DNA from: Paraspadella gotoi
Taxonomy: Eukaryota; Chaetognatha
Length of the DNA stretch: 64,000 bases
NCBI GenBank assembly: GCA_051294375.1
Contig: CM119263.1
Span: 8,622,908-8,686,907, forward strand
Reading direction: 5' to 3'
The first letter of the stretch is position 1. Every line of letters starts with the position of its first letter. A program made the translations under genes and the position numbers. Below, piece by piece: positions 1 through 13,716 of this stretch. Under the pieces are notes generated by a model. The model was not told the origin of the DNA. It saw only the letters and a program-made list of their open reading frames with translations, and did not search any database.

Positions 1-245
1 ATATTTAAACAATCTAACTAAAAAGAACCACATCAATCAAGAAAACAAAAGATACACCGAATTATTTGAACAGTTTAAAAACAAATCATTTCAGAAAAAA
101 ACCTGCGTCTTAGTTTTTAAGCTCTGGCCGACAATTCTGGTTTTTCGCTGCTTAAATTTAAGGAAAATAAATGATTTTCAATTTGGTTACTTGTAAAAAA
201 AATTCATTAACCTGTGTTTTCTGGCCTGCACGCGATGATAAAAAA

Positions 246-282
<37 letters not shown>

Positions 283-740
283 TAGTACATAGAGGGAGAC
301 AGAGAAAGAGAGAGAGAGAGAGAATGAGAAAGAGAGAGAGAGAGAGAGAGAGAGATAATGGTAAATCCCCCAGGGGGTTAGCCGGAAGAAAAAGGACAGT
401 ACGAACGAGCGAAAGAGAGATAGAGCGAGCGAAAGCAATAGAAAGAGAATGATAATAGAGAAAGAAAGAAAAATAGAGAGAAAGAAAGAGAGAGAAATGA
501 CGGCGGTTGGGATGATTTTATCTTGGATCAATTTTATTTGAGTCGAAATTCTCCCGATGTTCGTTTTTCGTCTTCACCATTCATGAACATAAAATATTTG
601 ATTACGTAATTCATCGCCGAGCTTTTTATTTCCTGGATTCTCTCTTTGTCCGTCGCTATCACCATCTCTCATCTTCAACCGTCGTCAATAGATTTCTTTC
701 CCTCTTTTTAAACTTAGTTAGTCGGTTTCAGGCAAGGTCA
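1..740. repeat. GA-rich spacer
   Basis: No gene is supported here. Positions 248-279 and 312-356 are (GA)n runs, followed by GA-rich degenerate sequence to about 500. The open frames across it translate only to Arg/Glu or Leu/Ser repeats, which is what a GA/CT dinucleotide run gives in any frame. The sequence beyond 741 is the start of the segment repeated at 9455. Confidence 0.8.
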
Positions 741-1337
741 TACCTGAGGCCATGTCTCCTCGAGGAATAAAAACATAGTCGTCGTTGTTGTCGTCGTCGT
801 TGTCGTCGTCGTCGTTCAATCTCATTCTGCGTTTAAACATAAAGATACATAAAATGTAGTGCTCGTGAAAATAACGATGATTTTTAAAAATAAAATTTTG
901 TTATGTTTCTATCTTTTCGTTGTGTTTGGAATTTTAAGAGAATAAAATTATGAAAATTGTATGCTGAGTCTTCGACTCTAAACTGAAAGTGACCAAAAGC
1001 GGTACACGTTCAAAATGAATAAAGAACCCAAAACACAAAAGTGCTATGACGAAAGAAAAAATAGAATTAGAAAAGAGAAAGAAAAAGTAAAGAGAGAAAA
1101 CAGAAAAGTAAGCAAACCTGCCAAACGGAAGAAGATTTAAGCAGCAGATGAATTTTTTGAGCCAAACACGTGCGTCGAGAAAGAAGGAATGAAAGAAAGG
1201 AAAAAATTTATAAGAAAAAAGAAAGCGAGAATGAAAAAAAAGAAAATAAAAGGAAGATAAAAATAGAAAAAGAAAGCGAGAAAGAGAAAGAGAAAGAAGA
1301 TAACATGTATCTGGCACGTACGTTCTATTCGAGTTTT

Positions 1338-1378
<41 letters not shown>

Positions 1379-1726
1379 GAGAGAGAGAAGAGAGAGGAAG
1401 AGAGAAAGAAGAGAGAGAGAGAGAGATTTGTAAACTTTCGAATTTTCGCGGCAGATTTCAAAGCTGATTCTAAACTGACTTGGTTCATGAGGTTTGGGTT
1501 CTCTCCGTTTGGATTTCAGATTTGGAAATTGGGTTAAGATTTTGGTGGAAAATTTTTTTGTGCCTCTACTTCCAGTCTTTAAACTCATAAAAAAGCTTTA
1601 ACACCAATTAATTTCACTCTCTGTTCGGTCTGAGGTAACAAAAAAGAAACAAATAAAATTTAAAAAAAAAAAAAAAAATAAATAAAAAAAAAATAAATAA
1701 AATAAATTGGTAAAACCAATATAAAA

Positions 1727-1925
1727 ATTATCCATTCATTTAATAAATAAGCTATCTTGCCCCTGACTTTGGACAGGCTTTAGTGGTTTAAGGTTTCCAT
1801 CACTCTTACAAGATTGTGACATAACAGGTCCCTGCAAGCTTTCAATCAAGACTCTCACACAGTCTTGTTTATTCACTCCCAGAGTATCTCGCTTCCCTAT
1901 CAATGAAGTGGTATGTTTAGTTGTC
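1727..1925. repeat. Dispersed repeat family A, copy 1
   Basis: About 200 bp beginning near CATTCATTTAATAAATAAGC and continuing through CTGACTTTGG and CCATCACTCTTAC. The same landmarks recur at 10450-10645 (the duplicate) and, diverged, at 46690-46850 inside an intron of the RING gene, where AATGAATAAGCCATCTTGGC, GTGACTTTGG and CCATCACTCTTGC appear in the same order. No reading frame is conserved between copies. It is probably a short non-coding interspersed element; the family is not recognised. Confidence 0.55.
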
Positions 1926-2946
1926 ATAAAAAGAGAATCGAAGTGTGTTTATTAAACAGTTAAAAAAATAGATAGAGTTAGAGACAAAGTGCAAACAAGA
2001 GAGAGAGTGGGAGAGAGGGAGTGGCAGATATCTGTTCGGTGTTCATATCCTTTAAACGCACGTAAGCGACTTTACTCTTCACGAATATAACTTCGAAAAT
2101 GGGGTAAACTATATGCCTGTGATTTTATTTTTTAAACCATCGCGACAGAATGAAAAAAATGACAGAAAAGAAAGATAATAGAAGAAAAGAACCGAAAAGA
2201 AAGAAAAGAAATAAGAGATAAGATAAATCACCGAAGCGACGCGTCTCCGACCCGATAGACTTTTGTTTCAGTAGACGAACGTCGCTCTCCGCCGCCAGAG
2301 CGATTGTTTACCATCCTTGACGGATGATCTTTTGTCGCTTTTGTTTACATCGTTTCCTTTTTTCATTTTTATTTGTGGCGTCCATCGTCGTCGTTGTGCT
2401 CGTAGTAGACAACGTCGTTGCTATCGTCGTCATTGTCGTCATCGTCGTCGTTGTATTCGACTCACTTCTGGGCAGAAAATCTGAGCTCCTTGCGGTTCCC
2501 ATTTCCGATATCGCGTGACCTTCTTCGTAAGGAGAGCGCGTCCGTCGCTCCTAACCATTTTTTTTCAAAACATCAAAAGGAACCAAGCAACCATGAGGTT
2601 TTATGGTGCAAACGATAGAATTCTTCGGTCTCTAGATAGTTCTCACCAAGCTTGCTATTCACAAAACTTAGTCTCCTTACCACGGTTCGCTGAATACTGC
2701 TTAAATCAGTTTTTGAAACATTTTTTAATTTTCGAAGAACCAAGCATTTGATAGGTCGTGAACAAGCATATCTCGAGTTTGTGAGATGATATTTGGAAGA
2801 AATCTTTCCAAATATGAAAACGGATGAACCAACGCGAGGAATTATCGGGAGTTAGTGACTTCGTCGTCAAGATGTAATCAGAGTTCCATCGGGTTTTCAT
2901 TAAGGTTTACCATTGGTTGACTTCGTTTCTTTCATATCTCAAGGAG

Positions 2947-3011
<65 letters not shown>

Positions 3012-4354
3012 CGCACCGTCTCATCAGTTTATGATTTGTGGTAAGCATTTTCACGTGGTTATTATTCACATTTAATTTTTTCACAATATCAAATTTTCAT
3101 CTGATTTTCAACCTCAATTTCTTTTACTTTTTTATGTCATTTTTCTTCTCTGTTCGTTTTCAAACTTAACCTCATCTTGTCTCTCTTTCGCGATCTTCCT
3201 TTGTCCCCATTTTTTTCTTCTTCTCCTGCGTTTCACCCGCGAATTCATCCTGAATCCAAAGGAGATTAATTTGTGCATCTTTAGGGATTCAGTTCGGCGG
3301 AGGATTTTTATTCAATCGATATCACGAAAATTACGGGGTGAATCATCGCACGAAAAGACTCCTTTGATCACATTTAATTTTCATTTCAATCAATACTTCG
3401 CTGCCATTTTGATAAAATTTATTCTTTTTTCATCCTTTTTTTTGGGTAGAGACAATAGAAATATATAATGTATCAAAGTTTAGAATATTATCATAATTAC
3501 TTGATATATGATACACTTTCATTCATTTTGAATTCTTCGTAAATTCGTATTTGTAGTTGTTTGCTATTGAAATAAAAATAATCTCGGTTTATGTACGTAC
3601 GTTCGTTTGTTTGTTGATGATGATTTTACTGAAACAACCTCGTTGTATTCGAATAAAATCGCATATATTAAGGCGGGCCAAAATTGATCAATTTTTATCA
3701 TTAAGAGTTCTGTAATATAAAATTCATTTGTCCATCATATACTTAATCAATATTTACTGTAACTAGCGAAGCACAGTATAACATTGAAGCATTTAAATAT
3801 TTATCAATGCATAGGCAATGAAAAAATTTTTTTATAAAAATTTTATTTTTGAAGAATGGATTCAGATAGCCTATAAAAAGTTGTCTACACAAAGTATAAT
3901 GCGTTTTTCAATATTTCGATGATAATGGGTCAAATAATGGAAAAACTCTTTAAAATCATCATCATCATCGTCGTACCATGATTTTTATAGTTTTTGCTAA
4001 TTTTAAGCATTAAAACAAAAAAATTTGGAAATCTTGCAGTAATATTTTTTATTTATTTTTTTAATCTCTACCCGAATCCGTTTTTAACAATTCTGATTTT
4101 GAAAAATAATTTATAGTAATACGATAAACTTTAAATGCTTCTATGTTATTTACTATATATAAAATCTAAATTTTTTTTTAAATTTCGTTATCCCACAGGG
4201 ATGCTTTAACGTTATTTATATTACAGAACTCTTAGTTTTTACTTTGTTCCGCCTTAGTAGGTATTAGGCTAACGATTCAATGAGGATTCCATAAAAAGAA
4301 AGAAAAATCGAGATAGATTCTATCGACAGATCCCCAAGACACCATAAAATGATT

Positions 4355-4425
<71 letters not shown>

Positions 4426-4555
4426 CGATAAAATGAAGTGAGATATTTGGTCTAATTAAATATTTAAAAAAATGGATTAACAAATTCAGAATAGATTAAT
4501 TAAAAATATTAAAGCTTGCCTAAAATCCAATTAGTAAGTTCAAAAAGAGAGAAAG

Positions 4556-4595
<40 letters not shown>

Positions 4596-4731
4596 TATAT
4601 CCGCTTAACAGAAAATTAGTTTTAAATAAACTTTGCCCCTTGCCGCGATCAAACTACATGTGTCCTTTTTATTAAATTGTTCTTTTGATTTTTTGGGTTT
4701 GAATTGTGTTTTTGTTTTGATAGAGAGAGAA

Positions 4732-4780
<49 letters not shown>

Positions 4781-4957
4781 AAGAGAGAGAGAGAGAGAAA
4801 GACAAAGAGAGAGAGAGAGAGAAAGAGATTTTAGATCGAAAGTTACACGCGAAACGGTTTCACTCATGCTACCGATCTATAAACGCCAAAGTAAAAGACG
4901 TTTATCAAGAATTTTCAATAAATTCCTCCAAATCAGAACAAAAAAAAAGAGGCGATT

Positions 4958-6978
4958 ATGAGGGAATTTATGCGTTTTTGCTTCGTCGTCGTCGTTGTCG
5001 TCGTCGTCGTCGTCTTCGCCGATGCGAAGATACGTCACCGATTGCAACTGATTCAAGGAGATCAATACATCATTCTGGCTTTTCCTAAATCGGATCAAAT
5101 CCTGGAAGGTGAGTTAGTCTCTGTATCTCAAGAGACAAACTTGCAATAATGAGGAATTTTATTTTTCGATTTTAATTTTCCTCCCAATATTAACAAATAA
5201 TCAAAAATGAAAAGAACCTAATACATACATAGTTACATATCGTTCTCACCAAAATCTCTCATCATAAAATTTAAAAAAAAAAAGAACATTCCAAAAATAA
5301 TATTTCCTCAAGCTCAGCGTAGCTCTTTAGTGTAACTCTTTTCCTCCTCAGTCACCTCCCACGAAACCACTTCCGTCTCCACCGCCTCCGCCACCCAACC
5401 ACCCGCCCCATCTCCGATCACCACCTCCTCCACCTCCGACGTCCACACGCTGATGACGAACTCCCTCTTCTCCGGCGTCACCGGCGTCCTGGATAAGGGC
5501 GAGGAGTTCGTGGTGCTGCCGACCGGCTTCCCGTCGCCGACCGTAGACTCCAAGCGGATCTGCGCCAGTTTACAAGGGACGGCGACGTGCACCTCCATTC
5601 CGTCCGGGAAGAAGCCGGTTACATCCGGGGAACGGGAATGTATTCATTTATTTTTAATTTTTTTAACCGCCTAATAAGGTTTTAACTTTTTAAAATCTTT
5701 ATCTATTATCTTTATTTATTTATTTGGTTTTTTTTTTTACTACTTCGTGTTATTTTATTTATTATAATATCTTTATTTATCAATTTTCTTTTTGAACGAT
5801 AAAGAAGGTTTTAACGTTTTAAAATATTTTTCTTTTATTTCATGCATACGACTTTGATAAAACGGAAGGTTAAAAGTAAGTTATTAACATTTAAGTGGAA
5901 AACTAAAGACGTGAGAAATAGCAGCTTCAGCTTTAACGCTGGACTTCCATCAGTTGGGGTATTAGTACTTTCAGCCCCGTGGTAGCAGGTGTATGGCGAT
6001 TTTAAATGATATTTAATCATACTTTTATGATACTAAAATACTAAACTAAGTGAAAAAAATTATAACCATTCAACCATGAGACAATTTAAATACGTACTTA
6101 AAACAGTATCTTAACAAACTGAATCACAAATCCAGAGAATGACGATCTCTTCTTCTTCTGCTTCCGATTCCAAATCTACGTGACTCGTTTCCGTCTGACA
6201 AAACCCGGATCCGCCACCAATCATCCGTCCGCCTTCGATTTCTACATCGCCAGCGGATGGCCCACCGTCAAGGAGACCAACTTCGAGAAGGTCTTCAGCG
6301 TCGAAGGCACCAAGTTCGATCAGGTCGGAGGCGTCGACATCGTCGTCGTTTTTGTTTGGGTTATCGTCGTTGTGGTCAATGGTCATTCCAGTATTTTAAA
6401 ATTGAAATGATTGAAACTTTAAAATTATATTTACTACGAATAAAAAAAAATTAAATCGCTATTTTCATATTACTACAATATGGAAAGAGTATTATGCCTG
6501 CGATTCCCATTGGGATGGGCAATTGGGCGTTGGGGACTACCGTCGCCTGTCACTGGCACGGTTACCCGAGAACGGTCTCGTTTTGCCTGCAAAGAGGGAA
6601 GTCATTAGGAGTGTGGACTGTGGAGTGTGGGTGGAACGTAACGCTTGGGATGGTGGGTTCCCCCTCTGAGCCAACGGGATTGGCGATGTGAGGCGGTGTG
6701 AATATTCCGCCACAGAGTCACATTTTTCAATTTAAACCCAGAAACAATCCCCATGCATCTCTCGATCTATCTGTCTATTCATCTATCTATCCATTTACGA
6801 TGCTGACTCCAGTGATCCTCCTTTTCAGCCTGAAGGAAAGACCATCATCTTCTCGATCCCGGATACGGCGACTAAAACCTCCAGATGCGTTGGCCTGCGA
6901 TGCCTCCATTCGCCCACAAACGAATGCACCTTCAGGGATCTTGAGCTCTGGGAGAACTTGGCGCTCCTCAACGGGTGA
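4958..6978 (+). CDS. Secreted protein of unknown family (250 aa, 4 exons)
   Basis: Exons are 4958-5108, 5352-5617, 6138-6323 and 6829-6978; intron phases (1, 0, 0) agree across every junction. The predicted product begins MREFMRFCFVVVVV, a signal peptide whose core is poly-Val encoded by (GTC)n, ending near FADAK. Exon 2 is Ser/Thr/Pro-rich for about 30 residues, then carries a compact part with two Cys (RICAS, ATCTS). Exons 3 and 4 look like a beta-rich ectodomain (FDFYIASGWPTV; KTIIFSIPDTATK) with three more Cys (SRCVGLRCLH, NECTF). The donor of exon 1 (gtgagt) and the acceptors of exons 2 and 4 are strong; the exon 2 donor and exon 3 acceptor are weaker and chosen for frame. The stop TGA lies inside a GGGTGAGG donor-like site, so a further 3' exon is possible. 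I do not recognise the family. A secreted or extracellular role is inferred from the signal peptide only. Confidence 0.6.
6493..6700 (+). repeat. Dispersed repeat family B, copy 1 (SINE-like)
   Basis: About 210 bp in the last intron of the secreted-protein gene. Hallmarks are CCATTGGGATGGGC at the left, GTCACTGGCACGGTTACCC in the middle and CCCCCTCTGAGCCAACGGG followed by GAGGCGGTGTGAATAT at the right. The same order of landmarks is found at 15255-15465, at 42053-42285, and in reverse orientation at 34275-34500. The size and dispersed intronic positions fit a short interspersed element, but I see no clear Pol III promoter or poly(A) tail, so the class is inference. Confidence 0.6.
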
Positions 6979-7660
6979 GGACTCGTCTCGTTCTCCCATG
7001 GTGGAGGAAATAAAAGCCATACGAGAATCCTTATGTAGTAAAAGACAAAGGCGGTTTGAATTCTTATTCTTAAATTTTATCAGAATTGATTAAAAATTCT
7101 TATATTTAAATAAGAAAAATCTCTTAGTTCAATTGATCTATAAAATTATTTCGTCACGATTTTCTTGATTAAATCGATTTCTCGTTTCAATCTCTGAAAT
7201 TTTTTTATCGTAGCTGAAAATCGGAATTAAAAACGTTAGTCGTTCAGTCCTCAAAATTGCAATTTCCATTTTTGATATCGCATTTGGCAGAAAAAAAAAT
7301 TAGGTCACTACCGCCCGTAAATTATGTAGCAGATGGGACCAAATTTTATCAAAATTTTGGACAAAAAGGGGAAAACTATTTTCTTTTGGACGATTTTTCG
7401 GTGTTAATCATACAACATTATTCGAAGTGATAAATAAATGAATTAATAAATTTTATTATTTTTTGATTTATGTTTTGTTAGAGTTACAAAATTCACTTTC
7501 TCTGTCTCTTTAGTTCGGTCTCCTTTCCTTGAGCCTGTTTCTTCTGATTATAGGATTTCGTAAAAAGTATGTCATGGGGCAGATTAGGAAAAATTTTGAT
7601 TAGAGAGAGAGAAAAATAAAGAGAGAGAGAGAGAGAGAGAGAGGAAGAGAAGAGAGAGAG

Positions 7661-7733
<73 letters not shown>

Positions 7734-7949
7734 GCTGGAATTTAACCTAGTTGGCAGCGCTGATCATTGTGAAAATTTGTATTTTGACATTTGCAATAAA
7801 AAGAAGATTATATATAAAAAAAAAAGTAAACGAAAAAAGAAGATTTAATTCAATGAATATAAATGAGGAAAAAAAATCCTTGAGTGGGGCGAAAATACCA
7901 TTTGTGTTAAAAGGAGAAAAAGGGCGAGATGAAACGGAGAGAGAAGAGA

Positions 7950-7999
<50 letters not shown>

Positions 8000-8982
8000 G
8001 AAGAGAGAGAGAGAGAGAAATGAAAAAAAAATCCATAGTCAAACAGAAAATATCTGTTAGAAAAACGGAAACTTTTATTTGTTAAAGAGAAACTTTTATT
8101 TCAGAAACACGAAAATGTTATGTTGGTGAAACACGAAATAAAATAAAGGGTTTTTTTTTCGTGTGGGACGGGGGGGGGACAGTTTGCTTAATTTACTTTC
8201 AAACGCAAACAACTTTAATCTTCAGTCGGGTGACACAGTGACGTTTATTTTTATAAAAATCTGAAGATAATATTATTTAACATTGAAACGCTGTCCTTCT
8301 TTCGAGAGCACTAGTTAGCTATTAATCATAGTGATTGTGAAATTTTAAGTGTCTTTTAGTCAGCGAGTGAGAGAGAGAGAGAGAAAGTGAGATTGAGAGC
8401 GTGAGACTCGATTCGATCGTTCGTAATCATTTCGTTCTTCCAACCGCGAAATTCCACGAATCTACGCTAAACGGAGGCGACAAATAAAGAAGAAAAAAGA
8501 AAATAAAATCGTAGCTAATGTAGGGAAAGTGGACATGAAAATCCACATCAAAAATATTTCGATTAAGTGTGAGCGTTGGAAAAGCCTGAATAATGCATTG
8601 ATTTTCTCTGCGTTTGTTCCCGAACTTTAAAAAAAAAAATTAAACTTTTATATATCTTGGATTTGTGTGGCTTTTTACCATTTTCCCTTCGTTTCCCTTT
8701 TATTTCTCTTTTTTTCTTCATCTTCCCTTTTTCACCATCCTCTCTTTTTTTTTAAATTTATCTACACGTCCCCTTATTTTTTTCTTTTAATTTTCTCTTT
8801 TCTCATCTCTCCACTTCCTCTTTCCCTCCTCCCTTCCTCTCAATCTTATTTCCTCTTCCCTCTTCTTCCATTTCTCCCTCCGTCTTATTCCATTTTCTAA
8901 TAATCTTCTTTTCTCCTATTTCCTCTCCTCTTCCTCTCTTCTCTCCCCTTCCTCTCTCCTCCTCAGTTCCTCTCTCTCTTCT

Positions 8983-9048
<66 letters not shown>

Positions 9049-9105
9049 ATCGATCGCCTCCCCCACAATCGACGTCGAGGGCAAATCCGCAATCAGCGTC
9101 GTTCG

Positions 9106-9186
9106 TCGTCGTCATTCATTATAGCCTTGTAGCCGGCGATGTTGTCGACGTCGTCCTCATAGTCGTCGACGTCGTCGTCGTCGTTT
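9106..9186 (+). repeat. (GTC/CGT)n trinucleotide-rich tract
   Basis: Interrupted CGT/GTC trinucleotide runs at the right end of copy 1, followed by a poly-C run at 9197-9220. The matching tract in copy 2 is near 17965-18057, where the poly-C run is missing. Confidence 0.7.
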
Positions 9187-9429
9187 TCGCCGTATCCCCC
9201 CCCCGCCCCCCCCCCCCCTCCCCATGGCGTCATTTTTCCTTCTTACGTCACAATCGTCGCGACGAAATCTCGTAACGAAAAACGGGCTCCGAGTTCCGTC
9301 AGTCAAGTGGCTTAAAATAGCTTTTTCGTCCTCTTTACCCGAATCATGGACGCGGAATCCGCTGATTGGCTGAATTTTCGAAGTCGGATTGGCTCTTCGG
9401 GTTGAACAAAAGAATAAAAGCAAATTGAC

Positions 9430-9454
9430 NNNNNNNNNNNNNNNNNNNNNNNNN
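9430..9454. other. Assembly gap (25 N)
   Basis: A run of 25 unknown bases. It sits exactly at the junction between the two copies of the duplicated 8.7 kb segment, so the join between the copies is not supported by continuous sequence. Confidence 1.
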
Positions 9455-10449
9455 ATACTGAGCCATGTTCTCCATCGAGAAAAAAACATGAGTCGTCGTT
9501 AGTGTCGTCGTCTGTCGTCGTCGTCTATTCTCTCATTCTGCAGTTAAACCATTAAAGATACATAATTAGCTGCTCGTTGAAATAACGATGATTTTTTTTT
9601 AAAGAATAAAATTTTGTTATGTTTCTATCTTTTCGTTGTGTTTGGAATTTTAAGAGAATAAAATTATGAAATTGATATGCTGAGTCTTCGACTCTAAAAG
9701 CTGAAAGTTGACAAAAGCGGTACACGTTCAAAATGAATAAAAACCACAAACACAAAAGTGCTAGACGAATAGAAAAAATAGAATTAAGAAAAGAGAAAGA
9801 AAAAGTAAAAGAGAGAAAAAGAAAAGTAAGCAACCTGCCAAACGGAAGAAGATTTAAGCAGCAGAAATGGAATTTTTTGAGCAAACACGTGCGCTCTCGA
9901 GGAAAGAAGGAATGAAGAAAGGAAAAAATTTATTAAGAAAAAGGAAGCGAATGAAAAAAAGAAAATAAAAGGAAGATAAAAATAAGAAAAAAGAAAGCGA
10001 GAAAGGAGAAAGAGAAGAAGATAACATGTATCTGGCACGTACGTTTCTATTCGAGTTTTAGAGAGAGAGAGAAGAGATGAACGAGAGAGAGAGAGAGAGG
10101 AGAGAGAGATAGAGGAGAGAGGAGGAGAAGAGGAGATGAGAGAGAGAGAGATTTGTAAACTTTCGAATTTTCGCGGCAGATTTCAAAGCGATTCTATAAC
10201 TGACTTGGTTTCATTGAGGGTTTGGGTTCTCTCCGTTTGGATTCTAGATTTGGAAATGGGGTTTAGATTTTGGTGGAAATTCTTTGGCTCTACTTTCCAG
10301 TCTTATAAACTCATATAAAAAGCTTTAACACACATTAATTTCACTTCTCTGTTCGGTCTGAGGTTAACAAAAAGAAACAATAAATAAAAATAAAAAAATA
10401 AATAAATAAAAAAAATAAATAAAAATAAATTGCGTAAACCAATATAAAA

Positions 10450-10645
10450 ATATCCATTCATTTAATACCAATAAGCTATCTTGCCCCTGACCATTGGACA
10501 AGGCTTAGTGTTTAAGGTTTCCATCATCTTTTACAAGATTGTGACAATAACAGGTCCCTTGCAAGCTTTCCAACTCAAGCTCTCCACACAGTCTTGTTTT
10601 ACTCCATGAGTATCTCCGCTCCTATCAATTGACGTGAAGTATAGT
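10450..10645. repeat. Dispersed repeat family A, copy in duplicate
   Basis: Counterpart of 1727-1925, with several single-base differences. It is present here because the whole segment is duplicated, so it does not count as an independent insertion. Confidence 0.55.
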
Positions 10646-13106
10646 TTAGTTTCATAAAAATGAACTGAAGTGTGTTTATTAAACAGTTAAAAAAAATAGA
10701 TAGACGTTAGAGACAAAGTGCAAACAAGAGAGAAGTGGGAGAGAGGGAGTGGCAGTATTCTGTTCGGTGTCATATCCTTTAAACGCACGAAGCGGACTTT
10801 ACTTCTTCACGAATATAACTTCGGAAAATTGGTGCGTAACATATATGCTGTGATTTTTTTTTAAAACCATCGGAACGAATGAAAAAAATGACAGAAAAGA
10901 AAGATAATAGAGAAAAGAACCGAAAGAAGAAAAAGAAACTAAGAGATAGATAAAATCACCGAAGCGGCACGCGTCTCCGACACCGATAGACTTTTTGTTT
11001 CAGTAGACGAACGTCCGCTCTCCGCCGCCAGACGATTGTATTACCATCCTTGACCGGATGGATCTTTTGCTGCTTTTGTTACATCGTTCCTTTTTCATTT
11101 TTATTTGTTGGCGTCCATCGTTCGTCGTTGTGCTCGTAGTAGACAACGTGTTGCTATCGTCGTCATTGTCGTCATCGTCGTCGTCTCGTATTCGACTCAC
11201 TTCTGGGCAAGAAAATCTTGAGCTCCTTGCGGTTCTTCCTTTCCTATATGCGCCGTGACCTTCTTCGTAGCGAGAGCGCGTCCGTCAGCTCCTTAACCAT
11301 TTTTTTTCAAATCATCAAAAGGAACCAAGCAACCATGAGGTTTTATGGTGCAAACGACTAGAAATTTTCGGTCTCTTAGATAGTTCTCACCAGCTTGATA
11401 TTCACAAAACTTAGTTCCCTTACCACGTTCGCTGAATACTGCTTAAATCATTTTTTGAACAATTTTAATTTTCGGAAGAACCAAGCATTTGATAGGTTCG
11501 TGAAAAGCAGATGCTCGAGTTTGTGAGATGATATTTGGAAGAATCTTTCCAAATATGAAAAACGGATGATCCAATCGCCGAGGTTATCGGGAGTTAGCTG
11601 ACTTCGTCGTCAAGATGTTTAATCAGAGTTCCATCGGCGTTTTTCATTAGGTTTACCATTGGTTGACTTTCGTTTCTTTCATATCTCAAGGTAGAAATTA
11701 AGAGAGAGAGAGAGATGAGACGAGAGAGATGAGAGGATGGAGAGAGCTAGAGAGAGAGAGAGACAGAGAAAGCGCGCACGTCTCATACATGTTTATGATT
11801 TGTGACGACACATTTTCACAGTGGTTATTATTCACATTTAATTTTTTCACAATATCAAATTTTCATCTGATTTTCAACCTCAATTTCTTTATATTTTTTT
11901 TTCATTTTCTTTCTCTGTCGTTTTCAACTTAACCTCTATCTTGTCTCTCTTTCGCGATCTTCCTTTGATCCCCATTTTTTTCTTCTTCTCCGCGTTTCAC
12001 CGCGAATTCATCCTGAATCCAAAGGCAGATTAATTTGTGCATTCTTTAGGGATTCAGTTTTCAGGCGGAGGATCTTTTATTCAATCGATATCACGAAAAT
12101 TACGGGGTGGAATCATCGCACGTAAAAGACCTTTGGATCACATTTAATTTTCATTTCAATCAAATACTCGCTTGCCATTTTTGATAAAATTTATCTTTTT
12201 TTCATTCCTTTTTTTTTGAGGCTACAGACAATAGAGAATTTAATGTATAAAGTTTAGAATATTATCATAATTACTTATATATGATACACTCTTCATTCTT
12301 TTTGAATTCATCGATTAAATTCGTATTGAGTTGTTTGCTATTGAAAAAAAAATCTCGGTTTATGTACGTAGTTCTATGTTGAGATTTATGAACCGTGTAT
12401 GATAAATGATATAAGCGGGCCAAAATTGATCATTTTTATCATAAGAGTTCTGTAATATAAAATTCATTTGTCCAATACATATACTAGATCAATTATTTAC
12501 TGTACTAAGCGAAGCACAGTTAACATTTGAAGATTTAAATATTTATCATATGCATAGGCAATTGAAAAAATGTTTTGTATGAAAATTTTATTTTTGAAGA
12601 CGGATTCAGATAGCTATAAAAAGTTGTCTACACAAAGTATAATGCGTTTTCATATTCGATTTTGATAATTGGGTCAAATAATGAAAAAACTCTTTAATCA
12701 GTCATCATCATCGTTGTACCATGATTTTATAGTTTTTGCTAATTTTAAGCATTTAAACAAAAAATTTGGAAACTTGCAGTAATAGTTTTTTATTTATTTT
12801 TTTCAATCTCTGACCGATCCGTTTTAAACAATTCTGATTTTGAAAATGAATTATATAGTTAATACATAAACTTTAAATGCTTCTATGTGTATTTTATAAG
12901 GATAAAAATCTAAATTTTTTTAAATTAAATTTCGATTACTCCACAGGATTGGCTTTAACGTTTATTTATAATTACAGAACTCTTAGTTTTTACTTTGTTC
13001 CGTCTTTGTAGGTATTAGGCTAACGATTCAATGAGGATTCCATAAAAAGAAAGAAAAATCGAGATAGATTCTATCGACAGATCCCCAAGACACATAAATG
13101 ATTTGA

Positions 13107-13167
<61 letters not shown>

Positions 13168-13716
13168 TCTCTCTCTCACTCTCTCTTATTTCGATAAAAT
13201 GAAGTGAGATATTTGGTCTATTAAATATTCTAAAAAAATGGATTAACAAATTCAGAATTAGATTAATTAAAAATATTTAAAGCTTGCCTAAAATCCAATT
13301 AGTAAGTTCAAAAAAGAGGAGAAAGATACAGAGAGAGAGAGGAGAGAGAGAGGAGAGAGAGAGAGAGAATTTATATCCGCTTAACAGAAAATTAGTTTAA
13401 ATAAACTTTGCCTTGCCGCGATTCCAAACTACATGTGTCCTTTTTTATAAATTGTTCTTTTGATTTTTTGGGTTTGAATTGTGTTTTTTTTTGATAAGAG
13501 AGAGAAAACGAGAGAAGAGAGAGAGAGAGAGACGAGAGAAGAGAGAGAGAAGAGAGAGAAAGACAAAGAGGAGAGAGAGAGAGAAAGAAGATTTTAGATC
13601 GAAGTTACACGCGAAACGGTTTACTCATGCTACCGATCTATAAACGCCAAGTAAAAGACGTTTATCAAGAATTTTCAATAAATCCTCCAAATCAGAACAA
13701 AAAAAAAAAGGCGATT

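Larger units (their letters stand above)
741..9429. repeat. Copy 1 of an ~8.7 kb duplicated segment
   Basis: This block matches 9455-18272 in the same orientation almost from end to end. Landmarks occur in the same order in both: the (GTC)n tract near 780 and 9490, the family A repeat at 1727 and 10450, the secreted-protein exons from 4958 and 13717, the family B repeat at 6493 and 15255, and the CT tract near 8970 and 17820. Here the coding exons stay open. Apart from the gene at 4958-6978 the block holds microsatellites: (GA)n at 1340-1430, 2951-3006, 4560-4593, 4724-4833, 7606-7733 and 7936-8020, and (CT)n at 4357-4420 and 8966-9046. I see no other supportable gene in 741-4957 or 6979-9429. 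Confidence 0.9.

Noticed and set aside
171-531. Arg/Glu and Leu/Ser open frames
   Set aside because: Caused by (GA)n. The same applies to similar frames near 1170, 4633, 7751, 16318, 18072, 19641, 21115 and 37396.
5314-5598. Minus-strand 94-residue frame
   Set aside because: Antisense shadow of exon 2 of the secreted-protein gene.
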